Part shown: in pieces, positions 32,978-41,769 of the stretch
Layout of the letters: every line of letters starts with the position of its first letter
Numbering within the stretch: the stretch's first letter is position 1
Origin: Thermococcus sp. CX2
Lineage (GTDB): Archaea; Methanobacteriota_B; Thermococci; Thermococcales; Thermococcaceae
Assembly (NCBI RefSeq): GCF_012027555.1
Contig: NZ_SNUQ01000007.1
Span: 1-42,461, forward strand
Direction of reading: 5' to 3'
Length of the DNA: 42,461 nucleotides
Translations under genes and position numbers: made by a program
The notes under the pieces: generated by a model
Told to the model about the DNA's origin: nothing
The model's input: only the letters and a program-made list of their open reading frames with translations
The model's database searches: none

Positions 32978-34103
32978 TATTAGGGCTCTGATTTTGGCGA
33001 TAGATAGGGATGACGATTTTGGACAGAAGGCCGGTGTAGAGGGCCCGGTCATCGGGAGAGACGCCTGCATAGATGCGGCCTTAAAGCTCAGCCTGGCCGA
33101 TCCAGAGGACAGTGACGCCAACGTTGTCTACGCCGCTGTCAAGCTCTATGACGAGCTCAATGGGGGTGACGAGTTCGAGGAAGTTGAGGTCGCGCTTATA
33201 ACCGGCCACCCCAAAGTCGGCGTTAAGAGCGACCTGGAGCTGAGCAGACAGCTGGACGAGGTTCTCGAAAGGTTCCAGGCCGATGGAGTCATAACGGTAA
33301 CTGATGGTGCCGAAGACGAGCAGATCTTCCCTATTATAACCTCAAAGGTACCCATAATAAGCTCCCACAGGGTCGTCATCAAGCAGAGCGAGGGAATCGA
33401 GACGACCTACTACATCATATACAGATATTTGAGGGAGATACTTAGCGACCCCGAGGTGGCCAAGGTAGTCCTCGGGATACCCGGAATGATACTTCTCCTG
33501 TACGGCATCTCCAGACTCATCTCGGTTTGGTATCCCGAGAGCATCAAGATAGTCTCCGCAACGGTCACCGGGACGATCCTCCTTTTCATTGGAGGATACT
33601 TCTTCACAAAGGGCTTTAGGCTCAACGTCAGGGAAACTCTAGCGAGGCAGTTTATATTCGTGATCTCGGTAATCGCGGGCCTGCTTATTATAAGCGGCGG
33701 GGCCATAAACGCTTATCTAAGCCTGGAGGAGTACTCAAAGGAGCTGATAGGGGGCTGGCCAGGCACATCGCTACTGGCAACTCTCATTTACCTAAACGCC
33801 CTCAACTCCTCGCTTATCCTCGGAGTCTCAGTCATGATAATGGGCCGCGTTATCCAGGCTTACTTGAGGAGGGACTACCACATCTGGTACTACATCTCAA
33901 CACTACTCATAATGCCGGCCTTGTGGGTCACCATTGACCTGACGACGAGGTACGCGATGGCGATACTGACGATATCCGACATAGAGGTCTTCACGAAGCT
34001 CATATTGGCCGTCATTGACGTTGGGATTGCCGTTCTCGTTGGAATCTACCTTAGGGGAAAAGTAAGGGGATGGGAGAGAGTTGAAGCTGGAGCAGGCACT
34101 TAG
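32970..34103 (+). CDS. DUF373 family membrane protein
   Basis: The 377-residue protein has a soluble N-terminal domain (about 1-145, ALILAIDRDDDFGQKAGVEG then VALITGHPKVGVKSDLELSR and ITVTDGAEDEQIFPIITSKV) with Asp-rich patterns suggestive of a metal- or phosphate-binding fold, followed by six or so hydrophobic segments (from about residue 160). This is the archaeal DUF373 family of unknown function. The start GTG 32970 overlaps the previous gene by 8 bases; its end overlaps the coiled-coil gene by 23 bases. Confidence 0.82.
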   Translation: MVDIRALILAIDRDDDFGQKAGVEGPVIGRDACIDAALKLSLADPEDSDANVVYAAVKLYDELNGGDEFEEVEVALITGHPKVGVKSDLELSRQLDEVLERFQADGVITVTDGAEDEQIFPIITSKVPIISSHRVVIKQSEGIETTYYIIYRYLREILSDPEVAKVVLGIPGMILLLYGISRLISVWYPESIKIVSATVTGTILLFIGGYFFTKGFRLNVRETLARQFIFVISVIAGLLIISGGAINAYLSLEEYSKELIGGWPGTSLLATLIYLNALNSSLILGVSVMIMGRVIQAYLRRDYHIWYYISTLLIMPALWVTIDLTTRYAMAILTISDIEVFTKLILAVIDVGIAVLVGIYLRGKVRGWERVEAGAGT

Positions 34104-35142
34104 GGAATATGAAAAACGTAGAAAGAAGGCAGAGAGAGAAGTCGAGAAAGTCGAAAAAAAGTACAATACGCGCTTGGAAAAGAAGGTCAGGGAGATTCTA
34201 AAGAGAATAGATGCCCTCGAAAGAAAAGAGGTGCCCAAGGACGTCGATGACAGGATTAAGAAAATCGTCACGGCGGAGAAAAAGAACTATGTTATCTCCC
34301 TCAGGCGTGCCCTCGAGAGCCTTGAGACAATGGACGACCTCGGAAAGAGGCTTCCGGATCTGGCGAAGCTCCACGTGGGGCACGGAAAGTACCTCCTTCT
34401 GATATTCGAGAAGGACGTTTACGCCATCAACCGCCTCCTCAAGGAGCTGAACGAGGACTACGTGAGGTATTACGAAGAGGTGTCAAAAAAGAGCCTCGGG
34501 GAGCTGAACATAGAGGAGCTTATCGAGAACGAGAGGGAGACGAGAAGGAAGATAGAGCTCGCCGAGAGAGAACGGGACGAGCTCAGAGAAAAAGTTGAAG
34601 AGAAAAAGAAGGAGCTTGAAGAATTCCACAGGGAGCATGGTCTTGATGAGCTCGAGAAACACATCAAAGAACTCTCATCGAAAGTCAGAAGTGAGGAGCT
34701 GGAGGTAAGATCAAAGGCTTCCAAGCTCCAGAAGCCGATAAAGAGGATGAGGCTCCACGAGGAGATAGCTTCCAATTTCGTGGGGGACAGCTCCTACGCC
34801 CTGAAAAAGCCAGACGAGTTCATCTCACTTCTCCAGAGGATTTACCCGCGATTGGAGGGTAAACACAAGAAAACCGCTCAGTGGCTGATTGAGAACCTCA
34901 AGGGGAGGGCTGAGGCAATAGCAGAGGAAAGACGTCTCCTCAGAGAGCTGGAGGAAAAGAAGGACGAAATACTCGATCAGGCCAGCTCGAAGGAAAAGGA
35001 AATCTGGGAGCTCGAGAGGTTAATTGAGGAAAAGGAGTCGGAGATAAGAAAGCTAAAGCGTCAGCTAGAGCACCTCGAGAAGGAGCTGGAGAAGAGCATT
35101 AAGCGGCTCGAGGAGATACTAGGCGAAAAAATCGAACGGTAG
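34081..35142 (+). CDS. Long coiled-coil protein
   Basis: The 353-residue protein is highly charged and helical, with long heptad-like runs: LEQALREYEKRRKKAEREVE, NERETRRKIELAERERDELR, REKVEEKKKELEEFHREHGL and RKLKRQLEHLEKELEKSIKR. A central less charged region (AKLHVGHGKYLLLIFEKDVY, ASNFVGDSSYALKKPDEFIS) interrupts the coil. It begins with TTG at 34081 (GGGAGAG upstream), 23 bases inside the DUF373 gene, so they are translationally coupled. It may be a scaffold or membrane-linked partner of DUF373; that is inference. Confidence 0.72.
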   Translation: MKLEQALREYEKRRKKAEREVEKVEKKYNTRLEKKVREILKRIDALERKEVPKDVDDRIKKIVTAEKKNYVISLRRALESLETMDDLGKRLPDLAKLHVGHGKYLLLIFEKDVYAINRLLKELNEDYVRYYEEVSKKSLGELNIEELIENERETRRKIELAERERDELREKVEEKKKELEEFHREHGLDELEKHIKELSSKVRSEELEVRSKASKLQKPIKRMRLHEEIASNFVGDSSYALKKPDEFISLLQRIYPRLEGKHKKTAQWLIENLKGRAEAIAEERRLLRELEEKKDEILDQASSKEKEIWELERLIEEKESEIRKLKRQLEHLEKELEKSIKRLEEILGEKIER

Positions 35143-35153
35143 GCTTATAAGTT
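35139..35153 (+). promoter_or_regulatory. TATA box of the endonuclease IV-like gene
   Basis: GTAGGCTTATAAGTTAGG lies about 30-40 bases before ATG 35185 and matches an archaeal TATA box, directly after the coiled-coil gene stop. Confidence 0.55.
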
Positions 35154-35184
35154 AGGTTCCCCTAATTCTCTTTGGGTGGTGAGA

Positions 35185-36030
35185 ATGTTCAGGGTGAACA
35201 AGTTGCGCTTCGGAACAGCCGGAATACCGCTCTCCACTCCAAAGCGCTCAACGATAGACGGCATAATCCATGTGAGAAACCTTGGTTTAGACGCTATGGA
35301 GCTCGAATTCGTCCGCGGGATCAATCTCAAGCCCGAGCTGGCGAAGAAGATAAAGTACGTCGCCAAGAAGCACGACGTCCTTCTGACGGCCCACGCGCCT
35401 TACTACATCAACCTCAACGCGAGCGAGAAGGCCAAGATCGAGGCAAGCAAAAGGAGGATAATCCAGAGTGCAGAGAGGCTCTACGATGCTGGCGGCTGGA
35501 GCGTTGTTTTTCACGCTGGCTACTACCTCAAGCAACACCCCGAAAGGGTCTACGAGCGCATTAAAAACGAGCTGAAAGACGTAGAGCGCGAGCTGATGGA
35601 CAAAGGAGTTAGAGTCTGGCTCAGGCCAGAGCTTACAGGAAAGCCCACCCAGTTCGGAGATTTGAAGGAGATAGTCAAGTTGAGCGAGGAGCTCGAGACG
35701 GTTCTCCCGACGATAGACTTCGCCCACGCCCACGCGAGGAACGCAGGAAAGTGCAACTCAATAGATGAGTGGCACGAGATGCTGAGCTTCATCGAGGACC
35801 GCTTAGGCAGGGAAGCCCTCGACAACATGCACATCCACATGAGCGGTATAACCTACACGGAGAGGGGCGAGAGGCACCACCTCCCGCTCCAGAAGAGCGA
35901 CATGAAGTGGGAGGATTTGCTCAGAGTTCTAAAGGAGTTCCGCGTCAAGGGCGTCGTGATAAGCGAGAGTCCGAATATCGAAGAGGATGCAATCCTTATG
36001 AAGAAAAAGTACGAGGAAATCAAGATTTAG
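35185..36030 (+). CDS. Endonuclease IV-like TIM-barrel protein
   Basis: The 281-residue protein has the AP endonuclease family 2/xylose isomerase-like barrel. RFGTAGIPLSTPKRS is the start; metal ligands appear as LTAHAPYYINLNA, VVFHAGYYL, RPELTGKPTQFG, TIDFAHAHARNAGK and MHIHMSGITYTERGERHH, the usual order of His, Glu and Asp residues that hold three zinc ions. This supports cutting at abasic sites in DNA, though related sugar isomerases share the fold; endonuclease IV is the best family-level guess. GGTGGTGAGA precedes the ATG. Its end overlaps the P1 peptidase tail to tail by 11 bases. Confidence 0.85.
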   Translation: MFRVNKLRFGTAGIPLSTPKRSTIDGIIHVRNLGLDAMELEFVRGINLKPELAKKIKYVAKKHDVLLTAHAPYYINLNASEKAKIEASKRRIIQSAERLYDAGGWSVVFHAGYYLKQHPERVYERIKNELKDVERELMDKGVRVWLRPELTGKPTQFGDLKEIVKLSEELETVLPTIDFAHAHARNAGKCNSIDEWHEMLSFIEDRLGREALDNMHIHMSGITYTERGERHHLPLQKSDMKWEDLLRVLKEFRVKGVVISESPNIEEDAILMKKKYEEIKI

Positions 36031-37072
36031 CCCTTTCAAGCCTTCCGTATCTCTCCATTATCTCAAGGACCTCTTCCTTTGGCAGTGCGTACCTCACGTG
36101 GCCGTTTCTCCCCGCCGTCGTTTTCGCCTGAAGGAGGGAGTTGATTATCGCTTCCTCGGTTGCCTCCGCCGCCCCAACGAAGAGCCGGCTCAAAGCGTCG
36201 TCCGGAAGGAAGCCTATCGCATGAGTCTCCTTTCCGCGCGGAACCGTCTGTGCCGTCGAGAATGCCAGAACGATATCACCACTGCCGTTGTATGCGTAGC
36301 CGCCGGTTCTGGCGAGACCGACCACTGCCCTCCTGGCGAGTCTTCCAAGCTGCCTCGACGTTAGCGGAGCATCTGTCGCGATAACCATCGATATGCTCCC
36401 GCCGAGCGAGAGGCCCCTTCCAGGGTAATCTCTCAGCTCAAGCCCAACGGGAACGCCAGCGATGGTTAAGTCCTCTCTCTTGCCGAAATTGCTGAGAACC
36501 AGGGCAGCAACGGTGTATTCCTCGTTCCCTATCTCAACGACCCTCGATGACGAGCCTATTCCGCCCTTGAACTCGAAGGCGCTCATTCCAGTGCCCGCTC
36601 CGACGGAACCTTCCTCGAAGTCTAGGGATGCCCTCTTTACCGCCTCGAAGACATGCTCCTTCCTCACGGCGCGCCTCTTGATGTCGTTTAGGTAGCCATC
36701 GTTGCACTCCATAACGACTGGATTAACCGAGATGGCCTTGGGATTCTCCTCGGCCCAGAGGTCTATGAGAGCATCAGCCACAGTGTAAACGCTCAGCGTA
36801 TTGGTCAGGGCTATCGGTGTCTCGATGTAGCCCAGCTCGTCCACCTGGATGAAGCCTATGGGCTTCGAGTAGCCGTTCATGACGAAGGTCGCCGCGAAGA
36901 GCTTCTCCTCGTAGGGGTTCTTCACAGGCGGCAGGAGCACGGTAACGCCCGTCCTGATGTCCTCCCCCTCGATTATTGTGACGTGACCGACCCTAACGCC
37001 CAAATCGGCAATGGAGTTCCTCTTCCCGTGAGCGTAGGAGCCAATCTTTATCCCCAGCTCGGGAGCCTTCAT
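36020..37072 (-). CDS. P1 family peptidase (DmpA-type aminopeptidase)
   Basis: The 350-residue enzyme starts MKAPELGIKIGSYAHGKRNS and contains VGHVTIIEGEDIRTGVTVLL, the S58/DmpA signature with VVMECNDGYLND, GSVGAGTGMSAFEFKGGIGS, and GGSISMVIATDAPLTSRQLG, where the serine of GGS is the likely self-cleavage nucleophile (by analogy with DmpA Ser250). Such proteins are self-processing L- or D-aminopeptidases. ATG 37072 (GGTGGTACC in front) is preferred over an upstream start. The divergent ABC permease starts about 85 bases away. Confidence 0.9.
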   Translation of the reverse strand: MKAPELGIKIGSYAHGKRNSIADLGVRVGHVTIIEGEDIRTGVTVLLPPVKNPYEEKLFAATFVMNGYSKPIGFIQVDELGYIETPIALTNTLSVYTVADALIDLWAEENPKAISVNPVVMECNDGYLNDIKRRAVRKEHVFEAVKRASLDFEEGSVGAGTGMSAFEFKGGIGSSSRVVEIGNEEYTVAALVLSNFGKREDLTIAGVPVGLELRDYPGRGLSLGGSISMVIATDAPLTSRQLGRLARRAVVGLARTGGYAYNGSGDIVLAFSTAQTVPRGKETHAIGFLPDDALSRLFVGAAEATEEAIINSLLQAKTTAGRNGHVRYALPKEEVLEIMERYGRLERAKS

Positions 37073-37099
37073 GGTACCACCCCGTAAAGATTCTCGTGA

Positions 37100-37138
37100 G
37101 GAGTTTAACAACTTTGTCCAATCAAAGCTTATAAACGG
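37100..37138. promoter_or_regulatory. Divergent promoters of the P1 peptidase and the ABC permease
   Basis: AAGCTTATAAAC (37125-37136) is a TATA box about 25-30 bases before the permease ATG at 37158. On the minus strand TTGTTAAACTC (37101-37111) fits the peptidase gene. Confidence 0.55.
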
Positions 37139-37157
37139 CCAAAACCGAGTTGTGAGC

Positions 37158-38777
37158 ATGAGGCTCTCGAAGCTCGCAGTGCTGATTCCTATAGCCTTCC
37201 TCGTGTTCTTCTTCTACGTTCCCCTAATCAGCATAATAAAGACGGGCCTGTGGGACAACGGCCCGACGCTCAAATATATAGCCTCCGTTCTTTCGAACGC
37301 ATACCACAGACGGGTCATACTCTTCACGATAGCTCAGGCCGTTGCCTCCACGCTCCTCACCCTCATCCTCGGCCTCCCTGGGGCGTACATCTTCGCCAAA
37401 TATGACTTCCCCGGAAAGGGCCTGCTGAAGGCCGTCTTAACGGTTCCCTTCGTCATGCCGAGCGTCATGGTGGCCCTGGGTTACATCCTCCTCTTCGGAA
37501 AGAGCGGCTTCATAACCCAACTCATAGGCAGGGACTTGGGAATCCTTTACTCGTGGAAGGCCATACTTCTCGCCCACGCCTTCTACAACTTCCCCATAGT
37601 TATCAGGATGGTCTCATCACTGTGGCAGCGCGTTAATCCCCACTACGAAGAGATGGCCATGGCCCTCGGGGCCAAAGGCTGGAGGCTCTTCTGGAGGGTC
37701 ACCCTTCCGCTGATTTCCCCCGCTATCTTTGCCTCTGCCATGCTCACATTCGTTTTCTGCTTCCTGAGCTTCTCCATACCCCTCATCCTCGGTGGCTACC
37801 AGTACGCCACCATAGAGGTGGACATCTTCACGTCAATAATGGTGCTCCTCGACTTCAAGACCGGGTCGGCACTGGCCATAATCCAGATAGCCCTCAGCAT
37901 GCTCTTCATGTACTTCTACCTGAAAAGCCTCGACGCCTACGCGAAGCGCGAGGAGCAAAGGATTCTCCAGAAGCCGAGAAAGTTCACGAAAAAGGACATC
38001 CTCAGCGTTAAGGGCCTTCTCATCGGGCTCTACTCCATCCTCGTCCTGCTCCTGATCATCGCCCCCCTAATAGCTGTTATCTACGACTCGCTCCAGTTCA
38101 ATGGCGAGTGGAGCCTGGAGTGGTACAGGAGAATATTCTCGGCGGAGTTCAACCCGATGTTCGGTGCAACGACTCTCGATGCCATAAGGAACTCCCTCCT
38201 CTTCGGCTTTTCCACGGTGGCGCTGTCGGTTGTCATCGCCCTTCCTATCGCATACGCCCTCCACCGCTGGAACTTCCGCGGGAAGAGACTCTTCGACGTC
38301 CTCGTGATGCTTCCGCTGGCGAGCTCTGCAATAACCCTCGGACTGGGATACATCAGGGTCTTCCACAATACTGAGCTGTACTACACAGCATACCTCATCA
38401 TAGCGGCGCACACCGTCATAGCTTACCCCTTTGTTCTCCGCGCCGTTTCGACGTCCCTCAAGAAGATAAGGCCCAACCTCTGGGAGGCCGCGATGAGCCT
38501 CGGGGCCAAGGAGTGGAAGGCTTTCCTGAAGGTGGAGCTGCCCCTCGCCCTTGGCGGGATAATCGTTGGCTCGATATTTGCATTCGCAATAAGCATAGCC
38601 GAGCTTGGAGCGACCTACATGCTGGCGGCACCGGAATACACCACTATGACGGTGGCAATATACCGCTTCCTTGGAGCGAGGCAGTTCGGCTCGGCTTCCG
38701 CCCTGTCGGTTCTCCTGATGGCCATCTCGACAGCGAGCTTCATAGTGATAGAGAGGGTAGGTGAGGAAATATGGTGA
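37158..38777 (+). CDS. ABC transporter permease, two permease units fused (iron/thiamine type)
   Basis: The 539-residue protein has two copies of the binding-protein-dependent permease motif EAA: MAMALGAKGWRLFWRVTLPL (first unit, around residue 170-190) and AAMSLGAKEWKAFLKVELPL (second unit, around 440-460), each with about six helices. This fused layout occurs in ThiP and FbpB-type permeases of iron(III) and thiamine ABC systems. It overlaps the ATPase start by 7 bases. No substrate-binding protein gene lies in the window, so the substrate is undecided. Confidence 0.88.
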   Translation: MRLSKLAVLIPIAFLVFFFYVPLISIIKTGLWDNGPTLKYIASVLSNAYHRRVILFTIAQAVASTLLTLILGLPGAYIFAKYDFPGKGLLKAVLTVPFVMPSVMVALGYILLFGKSGFITQLIGRDLGILYSWKAILLAHAFYNFPIVIRMVSSLWQRVNPHYEEMAMALGAKGWRLFWRVTLPLISPAIFASAMLTFVFCFLSFSIPLILGGYQYATIEVDIFTSIMVLLDFKTGSALAIIQIALSMLFMYFYLKSLDAYAKREEQRILQKPRKFTKKDILSVKGLLIGLYSILVLLLIIAPLIAVIYDSLQFNGEWSLEWYRRIFSAEFNPMFGATTLDAIRNSLLFGFSTVALSVVIALPIAYALHRWNFRGKRLFDVLVMLPLASSAITLGLGYIRVFHNTELYYTAYLIIAAHTVIAYPFVLRAVSTSLKKIRPNLWEAAMSLGAKEWKAFLKVELPLALGGIIVGSIFAFAISIAELGATYMLAAPEYTTMTVAIYRFLGARQFGSASALSVLLMAISTASFIVIERVGEEIW

Positions 38778-39775
38778 GAGTTGAACTGAAGAATATCATC
38801 AAAGCTTGGGAAAACTTCAGGCTGGAGATTGGTTACCTCGAGGCAAAGGATGGGGAGTTTCTCACGCTCCTGGGGCCGAGCGGCTGTGGAAAGACGACCA
38901 CGTTGAGGATGATAGCGGGCTTCGAAAAGCCGGATAAGGGAGAGATACTCTTCGATGGGAATGTCGTGAACGAGCTGCCGCCTTACGAGAGGAACATAGG
39001 CATAGTCTTCCAGGATTACGCGCTGTTTCCCCACCTGACGGTCTTCGATAACATCGCTTTTGGCTTGGAGATGAAGAGACTTCCAAGGAATGAAATCGAG
39101 AGGAAGGTTAGGTGGGCCCTTGAGCTTGTAGGCTTGGAAGGACTCGAAAACCGCTATCCGGAGCAGCTAAGCGGCGGTCAGCAGCAGCGCGTGGCTTTGG
39201 CAAGGGCGCTGGTCATAGAGCCAGAGGTTCTCCTCCTCGATGAACCACTCAGCAACCTCGACGCAAAGATAAGGGAACGCCTGAGGGGGGAGATCAAGAG
39301 AATCCAGCGTGAGCTTGGGATAACGACCATCTACGTCACCCACGACCAGGAGGAGGCAATGGCGATAAGCGACCGGATAGCCGTCATGAACGTCGGCCAC
39401 GTGGAGCAGGTTGGAAAGCCGCTGGAGCTTTACTACAGGCCCAAGACCGAGTTCGTGGCGCGCTTTCTGGGGCTGAGCAACATCCTTGAGCTGAAGGCCA
39501 AGGACGGGAAGGCCTGCATCGATGGCTTCTGCTTCGATGTTGGAAGAGATGGAAAGGTCCGGGTCTTTTTCAGGCCGGAGAGCGTTTACGTGAAGCCCGG
39601 GGAGATGGCGGAGGTAGTGGACTACGAACTCCTTCCAGGGAGGATAAGGCTCAGGCTTAAAATCGGAGACGAGCTTATCTTGGCCGAGCGCTTCCTTGAC
39701 GAGCTTCCATTCTCGGTGGAAGACCTGCCAGAAAGGGTCGATTTGGAGGTTCGCTCGTTTTCTATTCTCGAATGA
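38771..39775 (+). CDS. ABC transporter ATP-binding protein
   Basis: The 334-residue ATPase has a complete nucleotide-binding domain: GPSGCGKTTTLRMIAG (Walker A), VFQDYALFPHLTVFDNIAFG (Q loop), LSGGQQQRVALARAL (signature), LLLDEPLSNLDAKIR (Walker B and D loop) and VTHDQEEAMAIS (H switch). The C-terminal 100 residues form a short TOBE-like regulatory part. It pairs with the fused permease and belongs to the Fe3+/thiamine/sulfate-type subfamily. It begins ATGGTGA, sharing its start with the permease stop. Confidence 0.92.
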   Translation: MVRVELKNIIKAWENFRLEIGYLEAKDGEFLTLLGPSGCGKTTTLRMIAGFEKPDKGEILFDGNVVNELPPYERNIGIVFQDYALFPHLTVFDNIAFGLEMKRLPRNEIERKVRWALELVGLEGLENRYPEQLSGGQQQRVALARALVIEPEVLLLDEPLSNLDAKIRERLRGEIKRIQRELGITTIYVTHDQEEAMAISDRIAVMNVGHVEQVGKPLELYYRPKTEFVARFLGLSNILELKAKDGKACIDGFCFDVGRDGKVRVFFRPESVYVKPGEMAEVVDYELLPGRIRLRLKIGDELILAERFLDELPFSVEDLPERVDLEVRSFSILE

Positions 39776-39832
39776 ACCCTCTTTTTGGTATCCTTCTAGA
39801 GTCCCCCAGAGTAAAAAGCTGCACTTCTTATT

Positions 39833-39866
39833 TACAAATTTTTGTCAAAAAAAGCTTTAAAAAACT
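39833..39866 (+). promoter_or_regulatory. Promoter with upstream palindrome of the NCS2 permease gene
   Basis: AAGCTTTAAAAAAC (39852-39865) is a TATA box 40-55 bases upstream of ATG 39907. Just before it, ACAAATTTTTGT (39834-39845) is a perfect palindrome with a two-base spacer, in the place where a regulator could compete with TFB. Confidence 0.45.
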
Positions 39867-39872
39867 AAATTA

Positions 39873-39890
39873 TTAGCAAAAATCAGCTAA
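39873..39890 (+). promoter_or_regulatory. Inverted repeat in the leader of the NCS2 gene
   Basis: TTAGC-N8-GCTAA stands near the expected transcription start, just upstream of GGGGGTG and the ATG. It may be an operator or a small hairpin; no known purine-sensing element is recognisable. Confidence 0.35.
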
Positions 39891-39906
39891 TCAAGGGGGT
39901 GCGCTC

Positions 39907-41241
39907 ATGGGATGGTTCGAGAGGTACTTTGAGTTTGATAAGTACGGCACAGACATGAGGACTGAGATATTGGCGGGCGTTACGACCTTCATGACCATGG
40001 CCTACATCCTCTTCGTTAATCCAGCGATCCTCAGCGATGCCATGGGTAAGGAGGCCTTCGACTCCCTCGTCGCCGTCACGGCTTTAGCTGCTGGCTTTGC
40101 GACGATTCTCATGGGCCTCTACGCCAAGAAGCCTTTCGCCTTGGCCCCAGGAATGGGCCTCAACGCTTACTTCGCCTACAGCGTTGTTTTGGGCATGGGC
40201 TACGACTGGAAGGTGGCTTTAGCTGCCGTCTTCGTCGAGGGCATAATCTTCATCATCCTGAGCGTCACGAAAGTTAGGAGCGCGATCATCCACGCCATCC
40301 CACTCAGCCAGAAGTACGCCGTTGGTGCTGGAATAGGCCTCTTCCTTACGCTCATAGGCCTCAACGACGTCGGACTTCTCACAGCTTTCGTCCAGGATGG
40401 GGTGCTCAAATTCACAGGCCTGAACGCCACCGCACTGGCGAGCAAGCAGATCCTGCTGTTCTTCTTCGGCCTATTCCTCACCGCGGTTCTTATTGCTCGC
40501 CGCATCAAGGGCGCTCTGCTCATCTCCATCATAACCACCAGCATCCTCGGCTGGATTACTGGAGCCGCGCCGTGGCCGGACCAGATTTTCTCAACCCCGG
40601 ACATAAGCTACACCTTCATGAAGATGGACCTCCAGGGACTGCTCAACGTTGGTGCCCTCGGCGTGATCTTTGCCTTCTTCATGGTGGACTTCTTTGATAC
40701 CCTCGGAACGGTGACTGGCCTGAGCGCCAAAGCTGGCTTCATAACCAGAGACGGAAAGATACCCGATGCAGAAAAGATACTTCTCACCGATGCCGTCGGC
40801 ACAACTGTTGGTGCGGTCCTCGGAACCTCAACTGTTACAACCTACATCGAGAGTGCAGCGGGAATAGAAGAAGGCGGCAGAACTGGAATGACTGCCCTGG
40901 TTACGGGCTTCCTGTTCTTAGCCATAGGCCTCTTCATTGCCCCGCTGGCCCAGGCCATTCCAGCCTTCGCCACCGCTCCAGCGCTGGTCATAGTGGGTTA
41001 CTACATGCTCAGCGCCATAAAGGAGGTTGACTTCAGCGACCCAACAGAGGCAATCCCAGCGTTCCTCGTGCTCATAACTATACCCTACACCTACTCAATA
41101 GCGGACGGCATAGGAATGGGCTTCATAAGCTACACACTGCTCAAGGTCTTCAGCGGCCGCTGGAAGGAGATCCACCCGCTTATGTACGTCCTCGCCCTGG
41201 TGTTCATAGCCTACTTCGCATACCTCGGTGGGGTCATCTAA
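39907..41241 (+). CDS. NCS2 family purine/nucleobase permease (AzgA-like)
   Basis: The 444-residue membrane protein begins MGWFERYFEFDKYGTDMRTE and shows the AzgA-type features: LAGVTTFMTMAYILFVNPAI, FALAPGMGLNAYFAYSVVLG and FMVDFFDTLGTVTGLSAKAG, then GTSTVTTYIESAAGIEEGGR, the motifs of guanine/hypoxanthine permeases. About 12-14 helices are expected. It likely imports purine bases with protons or sodium; the exact base is inferred. The ribosome site GGGGGTG is strong. It stands alone. Confidence 0.92.
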   Translation: MGWFERYFEFDKYGTDMRTEILAGVTTFMTMAYILFVNPAILSDAMGKEAFDSLVAVTALAAGFATILMGLYAKKPFALAPGMGLNAYFAYSVVLGMGYDWKVALAAVFVEGIIFIILSVTKVRSAIIHAIPLSQKYAVGAGIGLFLTLIGLNDVGLLTAFVQDGVLKFTGLNATALASKQILLFFFGLFLTAVLIARRIKGALLISIITTSILGWITGAAPWPDQIFSTPDISYTFMKMDLQGLLNVGALGVIFAFFMVDFFDTLGTVTGLSAKAGFITRDGKIPDAEKILLTDAVGTTVGAVLGTSTVTTYIESAAGIEEGGRTGMTALVTGFLFLAIGLFIAPLAQAIPAFATAPALVIVGYYMLSAIKEVDFSDPTEAIPAFLVLITIPYTYSIADGIGMGFISYTLLKVFSGRWKEIHPLMYVLALVFIAYFAYLGGVI

Positions 41242-41278
41242 TCCCCACACAATATTTTTTGAAAAGTACGCAGAAGAA

Positions 41279-41716
41279 TCACTCAAGAGCCTCATTCTCT
41301 GCCAGCTTTTCTTTAATGAACTGCTTGAGCACGTACGGGCACTGCTCCTGTATGAACTGGGCGAACTCCCTTATCCTCTGCACGGTTATCTCGCTCACAT
41401 AGTGCTCGAACTGGCAGGCGTCGTGCTCCGCTATCTCAGGGGGTATGCCGAGGATGTCTATGAAGAACTTGGTCAGGAGGAGATGCTTTGAATAGGTCTG
41501 TTCGGCAACTTCTTTGCCCTTCTCGGTCAGAAGAATCCTGTCGTACTTCTCATATTCGACCAGACCCTTCTCGCTGAGCTTTTTGAGGGCATCGACGACG
41601 CTTGGGGGCTTGACCCTCATCATTTTAGCGATGTCCTTGACGCGTATAACACCCTTGTTCTTGTGGAGGATGTACATGGTCTCGAGGTATTCCTCTTCCC
41701 TCTTGCTTATCTCCAA
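41279..41716 (-). CDS. DtxR/MntR-family metal-dependent regulator
   Basis: The 145-residue protein, started at TTG 41716 (MEISKREEEYLETMYILHKN), has the DtxR layout: winged helix with RVKDIAKMMRVKPPSVVDAL (recognition helix), then KGLVEYEKYDRILLTEKGKE, and a dimerisation/metal domain with HLLLTKFFIDILGIPPEIAE HDACQFEHYVS, where Cys, Glu and His can bind Fe2+ or Mn2+. It resembles Pyrococcus MDR1. GGTGAGG precedes the TTG; an upstream ATG at 41770 would span the promoter. Confidence 0.86.
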   Translation of the reverse strand: MEISKREEEYLETMYILHKNKGVIRVKDIAKMMRVKPPSVVDALKKLSEKGLVEYEKYDRILLTEKGKEVAEQTYSKHLLLTKFFIDILGIPPEIAEHDACQFEHYVSEITVQRIREFAQFIQEQCPYVLKQFIKEKLAENEALE

Positions 41717-41728
41717 CGTCCTCACCGC

Positions 41729-41756
41729 GTTAGGTTGCCCAAAAATGTTTAAGTAG
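41729..41756 (-). promoter_or_regulatory. Promoter and possible self-operator of the DtxR-type gene
   Basis: CTACTTAAACAT (41745-41756, minus) is a TATA box about 30-40 bases before the TTG. Just downstream, TTAGGTTGCCCAAA (plus, 41730-41743) resembles half of the DtxR/IdeR consensus TTAGGTTAGCC, which would allow metal-dependent repression of its own gene. Confidence 0.4.
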
Positions 41757-41769
41757 TTTTCGCTCCTCA

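Noticed and set aside
37610-37640. TGATGA followed by CTGA 7 bases later on the minus strand in the ABC permease gene
   Set aside because: The guide would be too short and no second box pair is present.
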